A stretch of DNA of 64,000 nucleotides, taken from Schaalia odontolytica (lineage in GTDB: Bacteria; Actinomycetota; Actinomycetes; Actinomycetales; Actinomycetaceae). Position numbers and translations under genes: made by a program. Shown in pieces: positions 35,688-44,923 of this stretch. The notes under the pieces were generated by a model. That model did not search any database and was not told the DNA's origin. It worked only from the letters and a program-made list of their open reading frames with translations. Every line of letters starts with the position of its first letter. Positions within the stretch are counted from its first letter, which is position 1. The stretch spans positions 1,240,001 through 1,304,000 of the forward strand of contig NZ_CP102197.1 in assembly GCF_024584435.1 (NCBI RefSeq). Direction: 5' to 3'.

Positions 35688-35765
35688 AGCCCAGGCGGGC
35701 GGCTATCGATGCCGACGCGCCGCTCCCCGGTGGTGGTCCACCTATTCGCCAGTCACGACGCGTTT
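35688..35765 (-). promoter_or_regulatory. ZTP (pfl) riboswitch controlling glyA-folD
   Basis: On the minus strand the conserved pfl blocks appear in order: CGTCGTGACTGGCGAA (35760-35745), AGGTGGACCACCACC (35743-35729), CGGGGAGCG (35729-35721) and the 3' pseudoknot/hairpin block GCCCGCCTGGGC (35700-35689). This aptamer senses ZTP/ZMP, which accumulates when 10-formyl-THF is short, and normally turns on folate one-carbon genes. The ribosome binding site AGGAG follows about 40 bases downstream. The expression platform is not resolved; no clear terminator was seen. Confidence 0.88.
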
Positions 35766-35898
35766 CCCAGTCTATCCTCCGCCTGTTTCCCTCGCAGCTT
35801 TCACGGGTGTCAGACAGCTACCACCTGGTCATGACTTGTTACAAATCAACGTGTGGAACTCTCATGGTGCACGAAATCACAGCATTTTTTCGCTTGTA

Positions 35899-35960
35899 GT
35901 TAACCTTTTGGTTAGCAAATAAGCTAACCGTGTGGATAGACTAGGGTTAACACCTAACGA
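35899..35960 (+). promoter_or_regulatory. Clustered TAACC/GGTTA inverted repeats upstream of the sugar-phosphate transferase
   Basis: TAACC-TTTT-GGTTA (35901-35914) overlaps GGTTAGC-AAATAA-GCTAACC (35910-35929). Another GGTTAAC and a CCTAAC follow by 35960. They look like multiple binding sites for one protein in an AT-rich promoter region. Confidence 0.5.
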
Positions 35961-36074
35961 TGACCGATACGCGCTCACCACGTTTACCCCGTAAACGTCC
36001 TAGTCGGCTCGGGTTTGACAGACCTAACCGACATGCAGCATTTGAGTTTGATTGAGCAGAAGGAATAGGCACAG

Positions 36075-36770
36075 ATGACAACCTTGACAAAGCCCACCGC
36101 GCGGGCCGCATCAACGGCTTTCGCACTTGAGCATGCATCTGATTTTGCCGTGTCCGCCGACAGGGCAATCAAGCGCGCATGCGACATCTTCGCAGCTCTC
36201 ATCGGAATCATTCTCCTGACTCCCCTCTGGCTTGTCGTCGCCCTCGTCGTGCGTCTCAACGACGGCGGACCGGCCTTCTTTACGCAGGAGCGCGTGGGCC
36301 TTGACGGGCGGACTTTTACCATGTTTAAGTTCCGCACCATGCGCGTGGATGCTGAGGCCCTCAAAGCCTCGCTCCAGGAGGCCAACGAGGCCGACGCCAG
36401 CGCGGGAAACTCGATCATGTTCAAGATTGCGAACGACCCGCGCATCACGCGAGTCGGAGCTTTCCTGCGCAAGACCTCGATTGACGAGCTTCCCCAGCTG
36501 TTCAACGTCCTGCGCGGCGACATGTCTCTCGTCGGCCCCCGCCCCCCGCTCCCCAGCGAGGTCGCGCAGTACGAACCGCGAGTGATGGGCAAGTTTGCCG
36601 TTCGTCCCGGCATCACGGGACTGTGGCAGATATCCGGCCGCTCCAACCTCTCCTGGGACGAGACGGTTCACCTGGATCTGTCCTACGCCCAGCACCGCTC
36701 CCTGACCCTGGATGCGTGGATCATCCTCCAGACCATCCCCGCGCTCCTGCGCCACGAGGGAGCCTACTAG
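36075..36770 (+). CDS. Undecaprenyl-phosphate sugar phosphotransferase (bacterial sugar transferase family)
   Basis: 231 residues. One membrane helix (FAALIGIILLTPLWLVVALV) is followed by the catalytic domain: DGGPAFFTQERVGLDGRTF, MFKFRTMRVDAE, RKTSIDELPQLFNVLRGDMSLVGPRPP and PGITGLWQISGRS. It starts glycan repeat assembly by loading a sugar-1-phosphate on the lipid carrier. It is the short WcaJ/WbaP form without the N-terminal helices. It probably primes the polysaccharide made by the minus-strand genes that follow. Confidence 0.94.
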   Translation: MTTLTKPTARAASTAFALEHASDFAVSADRAIKRACDIFAALIGIILLTPLWLVVALVVRLNDGGPAFFTQERVGLDGRTFTMFKFRTMRVDAEALKASLQEANEADASAGNSIMFKIANDPRITRVGAFLRKTSIDELPQLFNVLRGDMSLVGPRPPLPSEVAQYEPRVMGKFAVRPGITGLWQISGRSNLSWDETVHLDLSYAQHRSLTLDAWIILQTIPALLRHEGAY

Positions 36771-36793
36771 ACCCGCTTGCGTGTGTGTGATGA

Positions 36794-36830
36794 CGGGTGG
36801 GGCTCGAGCCAACGGCTCGGGCCCCACCCG
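36794..36830 (+). terminator. Terminator of the sugar-phosphate transferase gene
   Basis: A 17-bp stem (one G-U pair) capped by loop AAC, containing GAGCC-AAC-GGCTC. Confidence 0.9.
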
Positions 36831-36866
36831 TGTCTGAACCTAAGACTCTGTCTCGGCCTTAAGGGC

Positions 36867-36899
36867 TGTGGGGGGCGAACCAACGGTTCGCCCCCCACA
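36867..36899 (-). terminator. Terminator of the WecG/TagA gene
   Basis: A 15-bp perfect stem with loop AAC, containing GAACC-AAC-GGTTC. It resembles the neighbouring terminator with compensating changes. Confidence 0.9.
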
Positions 36900-36924
36900 A
36901 CCGACAAGCAGTCCTATCGCGAGC

Positions 36925-37665
36925 CTATCGTGCTCCTTCGACCACCAGCCCCAAATCGTCAAAGTGCCCGATGGCTTCCAAGCGCCTGATGAGTTCGGGA
37001 GCGTGGGCGACGAAGTCGAGAGCCTCGATCGTGTAGCGCCTCGTGAGACGACGCGGCTCGTGCGCGATACGCCACGCCCACCCGAGCCTCGCCGCGTGCA
37101 CCCAGTCGGGGAAGTAGTCATCCGCAGCCGCCGAAAACTGGTCGATCCACCCACCGGCGACGCAAGCGGAGGCACTGGGCACCTGCTCGAGCGCGTACGC
37201 GGCGACGATGTCCTGGAGGCCTGCACCCAGGCCGACGACAATCAGACGCGGATCAAACGCGCGCAGAATCCCAGGATCGGCCTTGAGGCGACGCAACCCC
37301 TCGTAGCCGTCGATCGTCTGAACATCGAAGCGCGGCAGGCGCGCGGCCGCCGCCTGCCCGGCTTCCACGGTGGTTCCGATCAGGGTGATGCGCGTTCCCT
37401 GATCAAGCCGATCGAAGACGTACGGAAGCACCAGGTCCGTTGACGTGCGAGCCACCGCGTGCCCCGCGGCACGCAGCCTCATCTGCAGGAAGGTCCCGTC
37501 GAAGCCGATAGTGTTCATGCGCGCCAGCGCGCCGAAGTCCGCGTGCAGCAGCGACCAGTGGTTGAGCCAGGATGTTGCGTGTCCGCGGGTCAGCAGGCGG
37601 TCGGCCATTGCAGCGAACGCGGCGTTGTCGACGACGGAATCGGATGTCGGCTTGTTCTCGGTCAT
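36925..37665 (-). CDS. WecG/TagA/CpsF-family glycosyltransferase
   Basis: 246 residues. Family blocks are NTIGFDGTFLQMRL, TDLVLPYVFDRL, RITLIGTTVEAGQAAAARLP, LIVVGLGAGLQD and the signature GGWIDQFSAAADDYFPDWV. Members transfer the second sugar, often ManNAc-type, onto a lipid-linked primer. The stop of the fibrinogen-like protein gene lies six bases before its start codon region, so the genes are cotranscribed. Confidence 0.9.
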   Translation of the reverse strand: MTENKPTSDSVVDNAAFAAMADRLLTRGHATSWLNHWSLLHADFGALARMNTIGFDGTFLQMRLRAAGHAVARTSTDLVLPYVFDRLDQGTRITLIGTTVEAGQAAAARLPRFDVQTIDGYEGLRRLKADPGILRAFDPRLIVVGLGAGLQDIVAAYALEQVPSASACVAGGWIDQFSAAADDYFPDWVHAARLGWAWRIAHEPRRLTRRYTIEALDFVAHAPELIRRLEAIGHFDDLGLVVEGAR

Positions 37666-37670
37666 GGGGA

Positions 37671-40600
37671 TTACCTCACCATCCTCGCTTTCAGATCGAA
37701 GGTAACAGATGCGGCGCCGCCGTAGTTGGCGTGCTCCTCGATGGCGATGCGATTCACCCCATCCTTGAGGTGCTCGCTCGGCACCGCGATGACTACGAGG
37801 TTCTTGCTGGCTTCCGCGAGAGGGACGCTGGTCGTTGCCCGCGTGTCGGGAGTGATCGTTCCCTCGGGGAGATTGACCCGCTTGAGTTCGGTGCCGTTGA
37901 TGTAGATGACGGCTCCATCGTCAACGCGCACGCGTAGCGTGAGGTCAAAGTCTGCGGTGACCGTGCCGAAGTTGACGTCTCGGGCGTAGTAGGTCGTGAT
38001 GGGGCGGTCCGCCTGGGGCAGATCGAAGGGTGTCCCCGCGTCCTTGTCGCCCCATCCGATGGGGGTCGGGCCGTGTTTCCACGTCGACAGGTCGCCGGTC
38101 GAGTTCCAGGCGGCATCGGGGGCTTCCTTGGAATTCCAGTAGTTCCAGTACATGCCCGTCGGCATGAAGTTGCCGAAGTTGAAGCCGGATGCATCCAGGG
38201 CACCGAGGGGCTTCTCCGGGTCGGGTTCGACGCGCATGTCGGGCGCCGGCGCCGGCGCGGGGTCGGGCTCGGGATCGGTGGGCGCAGGGCGAGCGGCTTC
38301 CGCTCCACCGGGAACGGCGCTGACTTGGGCATCGATGCTCATCGAGATGCTGGAGCGGTAGTTGAGGTGTGTTTCGACGGCCAGGATGTTGACTCCGGCG
38401 CGCAGGAGCGACGCGGGGACGAAGACGGTGCGGCGATCCGCCCGGGCTGCGGGCGTCGATACCGATGCGTTGGCGAAGGTCCCTGCGGAGACCGGGCCTT
38501 CACCGATCCGCTGGCGCGCGACCTCGGTGCCATTGACGTAGACGACTGCGCCGTCATCGGCGGTGACGGTGACGTTCACTCCGCCGATCGCACGCGGATC
38601 GGCGAGCGCGAAGGGGGTACGCGCGTACGTTGTGATGGGGCGGCCCTTGGCCGCACCGGGAGTGAGCTTGGTTCCCAGCGTGGGAGCGCCGTAGCCGATG
38701 GGCGCAGCGCCTCGCGGCCACGATGAGTCGTCGAACGTGGGTTGCGTCCAGTCTGCGGCGACGGCGTCGGTGGACCAGTGGTACGACCACGTGGCGTCCT
38801 CGGCGACAAGGAGCGTCGCATCCTCCGGAGTGAGGGCGGAGCCGTCGGAGGCGACCGAGTAGACGGGAGTCGAGGCCCCGCGCAGGCCCTCGGAGGAGAC
38901 GGCGCGGACGAAGAAACGGTTGTTGCCCGCCAGGGGCACGGTGACGCTCGTCGACGAGGTCGTGGCCACGGTGCGGTCATCGCGCAGGATCTCGTAGGAG
39001 GCCGCCCCGGGAACAGTGGACCAGTGGAGGGTCACCTGCTGGGCGTTGCCCTCCGACGAGCGCACGCTGGCGGGGGTGGCGGGAGCAGCTCGCCGCGTGG
39101 GCATGCGGACGAAGCCACCTGACCATTGGCTGGTCGTGCGCGTGGTGAACGAACGGGTGAAGTCACCACCGGCCCACAGGGCGCCGTCGTCGGCCATCTC
39201 GAGTGCCCACCCGCCGGTCGAGCGTTGGGACGCCAGTCGATAGGGTGTCCATCCAAGCTGCTTTCCCGTGGCCTCGTCCCAGCCTCCGACCCACTGGATC
39301 TCGTCGGCGCGGGTCCAGGTGTTACCCAGCTCGAAGTAGCGGTAGGCGTCCTGGAACGTGAAGTCCGAGCAGTGGCACGAAGCGTAGAGGACCCCCGAGG
39401 CCGAGCGGGTGCTGGCTTGCAGATCGCCGCCGTTCGCCATGACGATGGATCCCGACGTGCGGGTCATCGTGTCGGCGTTGTATCCAAACAGGGAATGCTG
39501 GGAGCCGCCAAAGTAGACGCGGCCATGTGCGGCCGTCACAGTCTGCTGGTACTTGCCGGTGTAGAAGGAGTGACGGAAGGTCCACGACTGATCGAGGGCG
39601 GCTCCTGCCGAGGTGGAGACGCGGGCTGCGTTTTCGGCGCTCCTGTCGTGAACCCGCGTGAAGAAGCCGGCGGCGTAGTAGTAGCTGACATTCTCATCAA
39701 CGTCGAGGTCAACGACTGTCCCGTTGAACTCTGGGTTCCACGTGCGGTCGGGGGTGCCGGTGAGGCTCACGCGCGCGCCGTTTCGAGCGTAGACGCGGGT
39801 CGATCCGTTGCTCAGGTGAGTGAAAGCCCCGGCGAGGTAGATCGTGTCGCCAACGAGCTTGGCGGACTTGACGGTGACCCTATTGGAGGAACCGTTGCGG
39901 ATCTGGAGAGTCCATGAGGGGTCGACCGCACCCGTCGTCGTGTCGAGGAGGACTGTTCCCGTGTGCGCTTCGCCGTTGACCCGCGTGAAGTCCCCGACGG
40001 CCAGGAGCTTGCCGCCGGGGAGTTCGACGAGATCCTTCACCTGGTTATTGAAGGTGAAGGTCTGTCCGTTCCACTCCCCCGTTGTCGCATCGAATCCGGC
40101 GAGGCCGCTGGTCGCCGTCTCGGCACCGTCCTTTCCTTTCCGCACCCCGGTGAAGTTACCTCCGACGTACATCGTGGAACCAACCTGCTCGAAGGCCTGC
40201 ACCTGGATGTTGCCTTCGCTCACGGAGCCGTTGAGGTTGCCGCTCACTCCCCACGACATGGGGGAGGCGTATTCGGACACGGTGGCCTTCGGTTGCTCGG
40301 CGCCGGTTCCGCCGTCGTTGATGGCGGCAAAGCCCGCGTCATCGGAGGAGATCTGGGGGCGGATGTAGACCTCTGCGTAGGGGTTGATGATGGTGCCGTT
40401 GCGGTGGAAGAACGACGTGGGCGAGGACGTGTCGTACCACGACTGGGCGAGCGGACCGTAGCCGAAGCCCATCGTGTACTTGTTCTGTCCCGTCGCCGTG
40501 AGGTTGACGTACCCCCATGCAGTGTTGGACCCGAAGCCCGACCAGACGATCCCGCCGTTCAGCCACGAGTCGTGGCCAAACTTAACACTGACCGGGTGGG

Positions 40601-41132
40601 CGCTCTTGAAGGGCCAGATGAAGTCACGCATCTTGGGGAAGCGCATGCGCACGGTCTGGTAGCTGGTGCCCCTGGGGTTGTACGCGCGCTGGACCATGAT
40701 GCCGTCGTCAAGGTCTGAGACGGCACCGCCGCCGAGGAGCCCGTTCACGGTTTCGTGGGAAGCCTGGAGGACACCGAAGTCGCCTGCGGTGCGGGGGCGA
40801 GTGGCGAGCTTGGACTGATTGCCCTGCCCCTGAGCCCATGTCTCCCAGCCTTCGCGTCCGCGCCCGATGAGGACCCAGCCGCCGCCGTCGGTGGTCTGGT
40901 CGCAGAAGAAACGACCCGGAGCATTCATCGTGGGTGTCTCGAGCCAGTAGGTTCCGTCCTGAGCGGACGGGTTCTTCTGCTTGATTTCCCAGCATGATGC
41001 CGCAGCCGTCGCTTCGCTGAGTCCGTCGTGGAGGGGATCGGCAGCCGCGTTGGTTGCCGGGGTGAGCGTGAGCGCTCCGTAGGCGGCCAACGACGCACAT
41101 CCGAGGGCAAGGCAGCGGCGCACAGTCTTCAT
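37671..41132 (-). CDS. Secreted fibrinogen-like domain/beta-propeller protein (paralogue 1)
   Basis: 1153 residues. Sec signal (ALGCASLAAYGALTLTPAT) cleaved near AAADP. Residues about 35-280 form a fibrinogen-like domain with FFCDQTTDGGGWVLIGRGR and ASCWEIK as its partner Cys. Then come about six propeller-like repeats of the delta-60 type (VGSTMYVGGNFTGVRKG, GGKLLAVGDFTRVNGEAHTG, DTIYLAGAFTHLSNG), a conserved YASCHCSD motif, a fibronectin III-like domain (VTLHWSTVPGAASYEILRDD), and two homologous C-terminal beta modules (DDGAVVYVNGTEVARQRI and DDGAVIYINGTELKRVNL). There is no LPXTG or membrane anchor. The ATG at 41132 has GAGGA upstream. Its place in a glycan locus suggests a glycan-binding or glycan-displayed exoprotein; that is inference. 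Confidence 0.85.
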   Translation of the reverse strand: MKTVRRCLALGCASLAAYGALTLTPATNAAADPLHDGLSEATAAASCWEIKQKNPSAQDGTYWLETPTMNAPGRFFCDQTTDGGGWVLIGRGREGWETWAQGQGNQSKLATRPRTAGDFGVLQASHETVNGLLGGGAVSDLDDGIMVQRAYNPRGTSYQTVRMRFPKMRDFIWPFKSAHPVSVKFGHDSWLNGGIVWSGFGSNTAWGYVNLTATGQNKYTMGFGYGPLAQSWYDTSSPTSFFHRNGTIINPYAEVYIRPQISSDDAGFAAINDGGTGAEQPKATVSEYASPMSWGVSGNLNGSVSEGNIQVQAFEQVGSTMYVGGNFTGVRKGKDGAETATSGLAGFDATTGEWNGQTFTFNNQVKDLVELPGGKLLAVGDFTRVNGEAHTGTVLLDTTTGAVDPSWTLQIRNGSSNRVTVKSAKLVGDTIYLAGAFTHLSNGSTRVYARNGARVSLTGTPDRTWNPEFNGTVVDLDVDENVSYYYAAGFFTRVHDRSAENAARVSTSAGAALDQSWTFRHSFYTGKYQQTVTAAHGRVYFGGSQHSLFGYNADTMTRTSGSIVMANGGDLQASTRSASGVLYASCHCSDFTFQDAYRYFELGNTWTRADEIQWVGGWDEATGKQLGWTPYRLASQRSTGGWALEMADDGALWAGGDFTRSFTTRTTSQWSGGFVRMPTRRAAPATPASVRSSEGNAQQVTLHWSTVPGAASYEILRDDRTVATTSSTSVTVPLAGNNRFFVRAVSSEGLRGASTPVYSVASDGSALTPEDATLLVAEDATWSYHWSTDAVAADWTQPTFDDSSWPRGAAPIGYGAPTLGTKLTPGAAKGRPITTYARTPFALADPRAIGGVNVTVTADDGAVVYVNGTEVARQRIGEGPVSAGTFANASVSTPAARADRRTVFVPASLLRAGVNILAVETHLNYRSSISMSIDAQVSAVPGGAEAARPAPTDPEPDPAPAPAPDMRVEPDPEKPLGALDASGFNFGNFMPTGMYWNYWNSKEAPDAAWNSTGDLSTWKHGPTPIGWGDKDAGTPFDLPQADRPITTYYARDVNFGTVTADFDLTLRVRVDDGAVIYINGTELKRVNLPEGTITPDTRATTSVPLAEASKNLVVIAVPSEHLKDGVNRIAIEEHANYGGAASVTFDLKARMVR

Positions 41133-41341
41133 CAAGTCCTCATAGGTCGCACGTTAATGGTTACTTCTATACTGTCACGGGCTTCGGCAGTACTCAACCA
41201 GTCGGTTAACAAAACCCGAGAGTCTTTGACCACACACAAGGGAACCCCCACCGCAGCGGTGGGGGTTCCCTTGTCAGCCACTGCGACCGAGCCTTAGCGG
41301 CACGGGCGCGGGGCTGTCGGCCCGATGGGACGCTCTCGTTT
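41133..41341. other. Intergenic between the paralogues
   Basis: Contains the terminator above and an AT-richer promoter region for paralogue 1 with GGTTAAC (41204-41210), the same heptamer found in the 35.9-kb operator cluster. Nothing else is visible. Confidence 0.55.
41236..41274 (-). terminator. Terminator between the two fibrinogen-like genes
   Basis: An 18-bp perfect stem, ACAAGGGAACCCCCACCG and its complement, with loop CAG. It lies just past the stop of paralogue 2, so paralogue 1 needs its own promoter. Confidence 0.92.
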
Positions 41342-44300
41342 CTACCTGGCCAGCGTGGCCGTCAGGTCGAATGTCATGGACGGAGTGCCCTTGTAGTTGA
41401 CATGCTCCTCGACGCCAACCCTGTTCGTTCCGTTCGTCAGGAGCTTGGCCGGGATGGTCACCTCAAGCAGGTCGGAGCTTGCCTTGGAGGCCGACACGGC
41501 CGCGTTGGCGAAGGTCGTGTGCCCGATCTCCCCGTCCGACATGCGCCTGGTGGCAACCTGCGTTCCGTTGACGCGCAGGACGACGCCGTCATCCGCTCGA
41601 ACCTTGACGGTCAGCGTGGTCGATGGCGTGATGGTGCCCAGGTCGATATCGCGCGCGAAGTAGTAGGTGATGGCACGGTCCTTCTTGGCGATGTCGAGGG
41701 GCGTGGCCGCGTTGGCGTCTCCCCAGCCGATGGGCCCGGACCCGCGAGACCAATCCGCGAGGGAGGCACCGGTCGACCAGTCAGATGCGGGCGCGGTGGT
41801 CGAGGTCCAGTAGTTCCACTGCGTGCCCGAGGGGATGACCGTACCGGTCTTGACCAGGGCCGCATCGATGCTGCGGCTCGCGTCCCCCGTGTTCTCGGCC
41901 TCGGCGTCGTTGGCCCTGGCGCCGCCCGAACCCGTCGAAGTGTCCGGGCGCCCTTCGACACGCACGATCGATGCCTGCATGGACACGGTGGCGGTACGCA
42001 GGTAGTTGACGTGGGTCTCGACGGCGATGACGTTCTCACCCGTCTTCAGTGCGGAAGCCGGAACGAATGTCTCGGACTGTGCGGCGACTGCCGCACTATA
42101 GCGCGGGGCCGATTCGGCTCGCGTGTTGTAGTCGACGGCGCCGGACCCCATACGGGTGCGGTGGACCTCGACGCCATTGATGTACACGACGGCACCATCA
42201 TCGGCCAGGTACTTCAGGGTGATCCCCTTGAGGGAGTTCGCGTCGTGCACGGTGAAGCGCGACCGGAAGTAGGTGGTCACAGGACGGGTCCCCCGGCGCT
42301 CAAGCTGCGTGGTGATACGCGGATCGCCGTAGCCCAAGGGGGCCGCTCCGGTCGACCAGTCGGAGTCGTCGAAGGAGTTCTGTGCCCAGTCCTCGGGAGC
42401 AGGACTGTTGTCGGCACGGTAGCTCCAGGTTGCACCGGCGTCCAGAAGCACCGGGTTCGCGGGGTCCGCCTGTCCGTGAGCCGGAGGCTGGTAGGCGGCC
42501 GTGGTGGCAGAACGATTGCCTGCGGCATCAACGGCGCGCACGAAGAAGCGGTTCTCGCCACCGCGCGGCACCGTCACCGAGGTCGCGTCTGTGGAAGCGA
42601 TCGCCCTGTCGTCACGCAGGATCTCGTAGGATGTGGCGTCGGAGACGCCTTCCCACGACAGCGTCACCGTGGATTCGTCGGCCGAGGAGCTTCGCACGGC
42701 GTTCGGCGTCTCGGGAGCGACGTTGTCACGTGCGTCGTATCGGGCAAAGCCACCGTTCCACTGCGTGCGGGAAGCGTCGATGTGGGACAGGGTGAAGTCT
42801 CCTCCCACCCACAGGTTGCCGTTGGTGTCGGTGGTGAGCGCCCAGGCGCCCGTCCTACGCTGCGAGAGTAGCTCGAAGGGCGTCCAGTGGAGGTGTTCAC
42901 CGGTGGTCGCGTCCCACGCGCCGACCCACTTGATCTCGTCGACGCGAGACCAGTCGTGACCGGCCTCCCACATGCGCTTGTCCTGATAGCTGCCGTCGGA
43001 GCAGTGGCAGGAGGCGTAGATGACGCCGTTGGCGGAGATCGTTGACGCCTGGAGGTCGCCGCCGTTACTCATCGTCACCGATGCGGAGGTGCGCTGATTG
43101 GAGCCGGTGTCGTAGCCGAAGAGCGAGTGCTCCGACCCTCCGATGAAGACGCGGTTTCCGTCCGCGGAAATGGTCTGCTGGTACTTGGCCTGTCCTTCGG
43201 AGGAAGGAACGAAGGCGAAGCCCGTATCCTGGGCGGCTCCGGCTTGGGTGGAGAACTTCGCAGCGTACCAGGCGCGCTCGCCTCCGTGGGCGCGGCTGAA
43301 GTATCCGCCGAGATAGATGGAGCTATTGGCCTCGCTGCCCCTGATGGCCTGGACGGCACCGTTGAGTTCGGGGTTCCAGGAGCGGTCGGGGACGCCATCG
43401 AGCGAGACACGGGCGGCGTTGCGGCCGTACACCCGGTTGCGGGTTCCTCCGCTCAGGTGCGTGAAGGAACCTCCGAGGTAGACGTAGCCGTCGTGGTAGG
43501 TGGCCGCACGCACGCTGACCGCTCCGCCGCGCAGAGCGCTCGAAATGGTCAGACCCCACGAGGAGTCAACCCGGCCGGTCGACGGGTCAATGACCGCCGT
43601 GCCCACGTGGGATTCGCCTCCGACGCGGGTGAAGTCCCCGGCGGCGAGCAGCTTGCCGTTGGGAAGAGCCACGAGGGCCTTGACCTGTCCGTTGAAGTCA
43701 AAAGTCTGGCCGGTGAAGTTCCCGGTTGCGACATCGAAGGCCGCAAGCCCCTGGGAGGGGACGACGGAGCCGTTTTCGCCCTGCTTCACGCCCGTAAAGT
43801 TGCCGCCCACGTACATGGTGGAGCCGACCTGGGCGAAGGCCTGAACCTGAATGTTTCCCTCTCGCACGGAGCCGTTGAGGTTGCCCGTCACGCCCCACGA
43901 GGTACGGGCGGCGTACTGCGAGACGGCGCGGGTCACCGTCGAGGCGCCTACGCCTTCGTCAGGAATACGAGCGAAGGCCGAGGAGTCCGAGGCGATGCGG
44001 GGACGAATGTAGGTCTCCGCATACGGGAAGACGGTCTGGCCGCTCTTACGGAAGAAGGATGAAGAGGAGGAGACATCGCCGCCCCATCGCGCTGCATCCA
44101 CCCCATAGCCCCAGCCGATGTTCCAGCCGGTGCGCGTCGAAGGGTAGACCTGGAGCGCGTTCCATCCCCGGTCGTAGCCGGGTGAGTTCCAGATGTCGTT
44201 CGAGACGGCGCCGCGGCCATCGATCGACATGTTCACGGGATGCCCCATCTTGAAAGGCCATACGAAGTCGGTCATCTTGGGGAACTGGAGGTCCAGCTTC

Positions 44301-44809
44301 TGGTAGGAGCTGCCGTTCGTGCTCCAGGCGCGCAAGACGCGCACCCCATCAGACTGATCCTTCACCGACTCGTTGTTGAGGAGCTGATTGATGGTGTCGT
44401 TGGAGTACTGAACGACATCAAAGGCGGAGGCGTTGCGCTCGCGCGTGGTCAGCTTCGAGGGGTCTCCCTTGCCGCCGCTCCAGCCTTCCCAGCCCTCGCG
44501 TCCGCGGCCGATGAGAACCCAGCCTCCGCCGTCTGTTGTCTGGTCACAATAGAACTGGGCGGGGTGTTCCATGGCGGGAGTCTGCAACCAGTAGGCGCCG
44601 TCGGCGGAGCTGGAATCATGCTGCTTGATGTCCCAGCAGGAGGCAGCGGCCGTGGCGGCAGAGAGTCCGTCACGCACAGTTGTCTGACCACTTGCGGGCG
44701 CCGCGGGCTGAACGCCTGCGGCGCCCGCAGCGGGAGCGAACGCAAGCAGAGCACACGCAACAATCGGCGTGGTTGCACAGATCGCAAGGCGCGAAATCGC
44801 GGACGACAT
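41342..44809 (-). CDS. Secreted fibrinogen-like domain/beta-propeller protein (paralogue 2)
   Basis: 1155 residues, collinear with paralogue 1 over its whole length. Signal peptide (ATTPIVACALLAFAPAAGAA). Fibrinogen-like domain with FYCDQTTDGGGWVLIGRGR and partner ASCWDIK. Propeller repeats (VGSTMYVGGNFTGVKQG, NGKLLAAGDFTRVGGESHVG), YASCHCSDGSYQD, and a fibronectin III-like unit (VTLSWEGVSDATSYEILRDD). Two C-terminal modules follow (DDGAVVYINGVEVHRTRM and DDGVVLRVNGTQVATRRM). Like its partner it ends without an anchor. AAAGG precedes the ATG, and the leader is very AT-rich (44815-44865). Tandem duplication is evident; functional divergence is unknown. Confidence 0.85.
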   Translation of the reverse strand: MSSAISRLAICATTPIVACALLAFAPAAGAAGVQPAAPASGQTTVRDGLSAATAAASCWDIKQHDSSSADGAYWLQTPAMEHPAQFYCDQTTDGGGWVLIGRGREGWEGWSGGKGDPSKLTTRERNASAFDVVQYSNDTINQLLNNESVKDQSDGVRVLRAWSTNGSSYQKLDLQFPKMTDFVWPFKMGHPVNMSIDGRGAVSNDIWNSPGYDRGWNALQVYPSTRTGWNIGWGYGVDAARWGGDVSSSSSFFRKSGQTVFPYAETYIRPRIASDSSAFARIPDEGVGASTVTRAVSQYAARTSWGVTGNLNGSVREGNIQVQAFAQVGSTMYVGGNFTGVKQGENGSVVPSQGLAAFDVATGNFTGQTFDFNGQVKALVALPNGKLLAAGDFTRVGGESHVGTAVIDPSTGRVDSSWGLTISSALRGGAVSVRAATYHDGYVYLGGSFTHLSGGTRNRVYGRNAARVSLDGVPDRSWNPELNGAVQAIRGSEANSSIYLGGYFSRAHGGERAWYAAKFSTQAGAAQDTGFAFVPSSEGQAKYQQTISADGNRVFIGGSEHSLFGYDTGSNQRTSASVTMSNGGDLQASTISANGVIYASCHCSDGSYQDKRMWEAGHDWSRVDEIKWVGAWDATTGEHLHWTPFELLSQRRTGAWALTTDTNGNLWVGGDFTLSHIDASRTQWNGGFARYDARDNVAPETPNAVRSSSADESTVTLSWEGVSDATSYEILRDDRAIASTDATSVTVPRGGENRFFVRAVDAAGNRSATTAAYQPPAHGQADPANPVLLDAGATWSYRADNSPAPEDWAQNSFDDSDWSTGAAPLGYGDPRITTQLERRGTRPVTTYFRSRFTVHDANSLKGITLKYLADDGAVVYINGVEVHRTRMGSGAVDYNTRAESAPRYSAAVAAQSETFVPASALKTGENVIAVETHVNYLRTATVSMQASIVRVEGRPDTSTGSGGARANDAEAENTGDASRSIDAALVKTGTVIPSGTQWNYWTSTTAPASDWSTGASLADWSRGSGPIGWGDANAATPLDIAKKDRAITYYFARDIDLGTITPSTTLTVKVRADDGVVLRVNGTQVATRRMSDGEIGHTTFANAAVSASKASSDLLEVTIPAKLLTNGTNRVGVEEHVNYKGTPSMTFDLTATLAR

Positions 44810-44923
44810 GGCACGACCTTTCGGAGTAAATGGACTTGATGAATAAATAATTACACAACAAGCCCTACCCCATCAACCGAACGGTCAAGCACGACTTTCA
44901 CAGGCGCACCACGAGCCCCTCGT

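Larger units (their letters stand above)
35642..36074. other. 433-bp divergent regulatory region between glyA and the glycan locus
   Basis: No gene. The glyA half contains the ZTP riboswitch. The other half (35860-35960) is strikingly AT-rich for this genome and carries clustered TAACC/GGTTA repeats. It should hold the promoter of the sugar-phosphate transferase gene. Confidence 0.7.
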
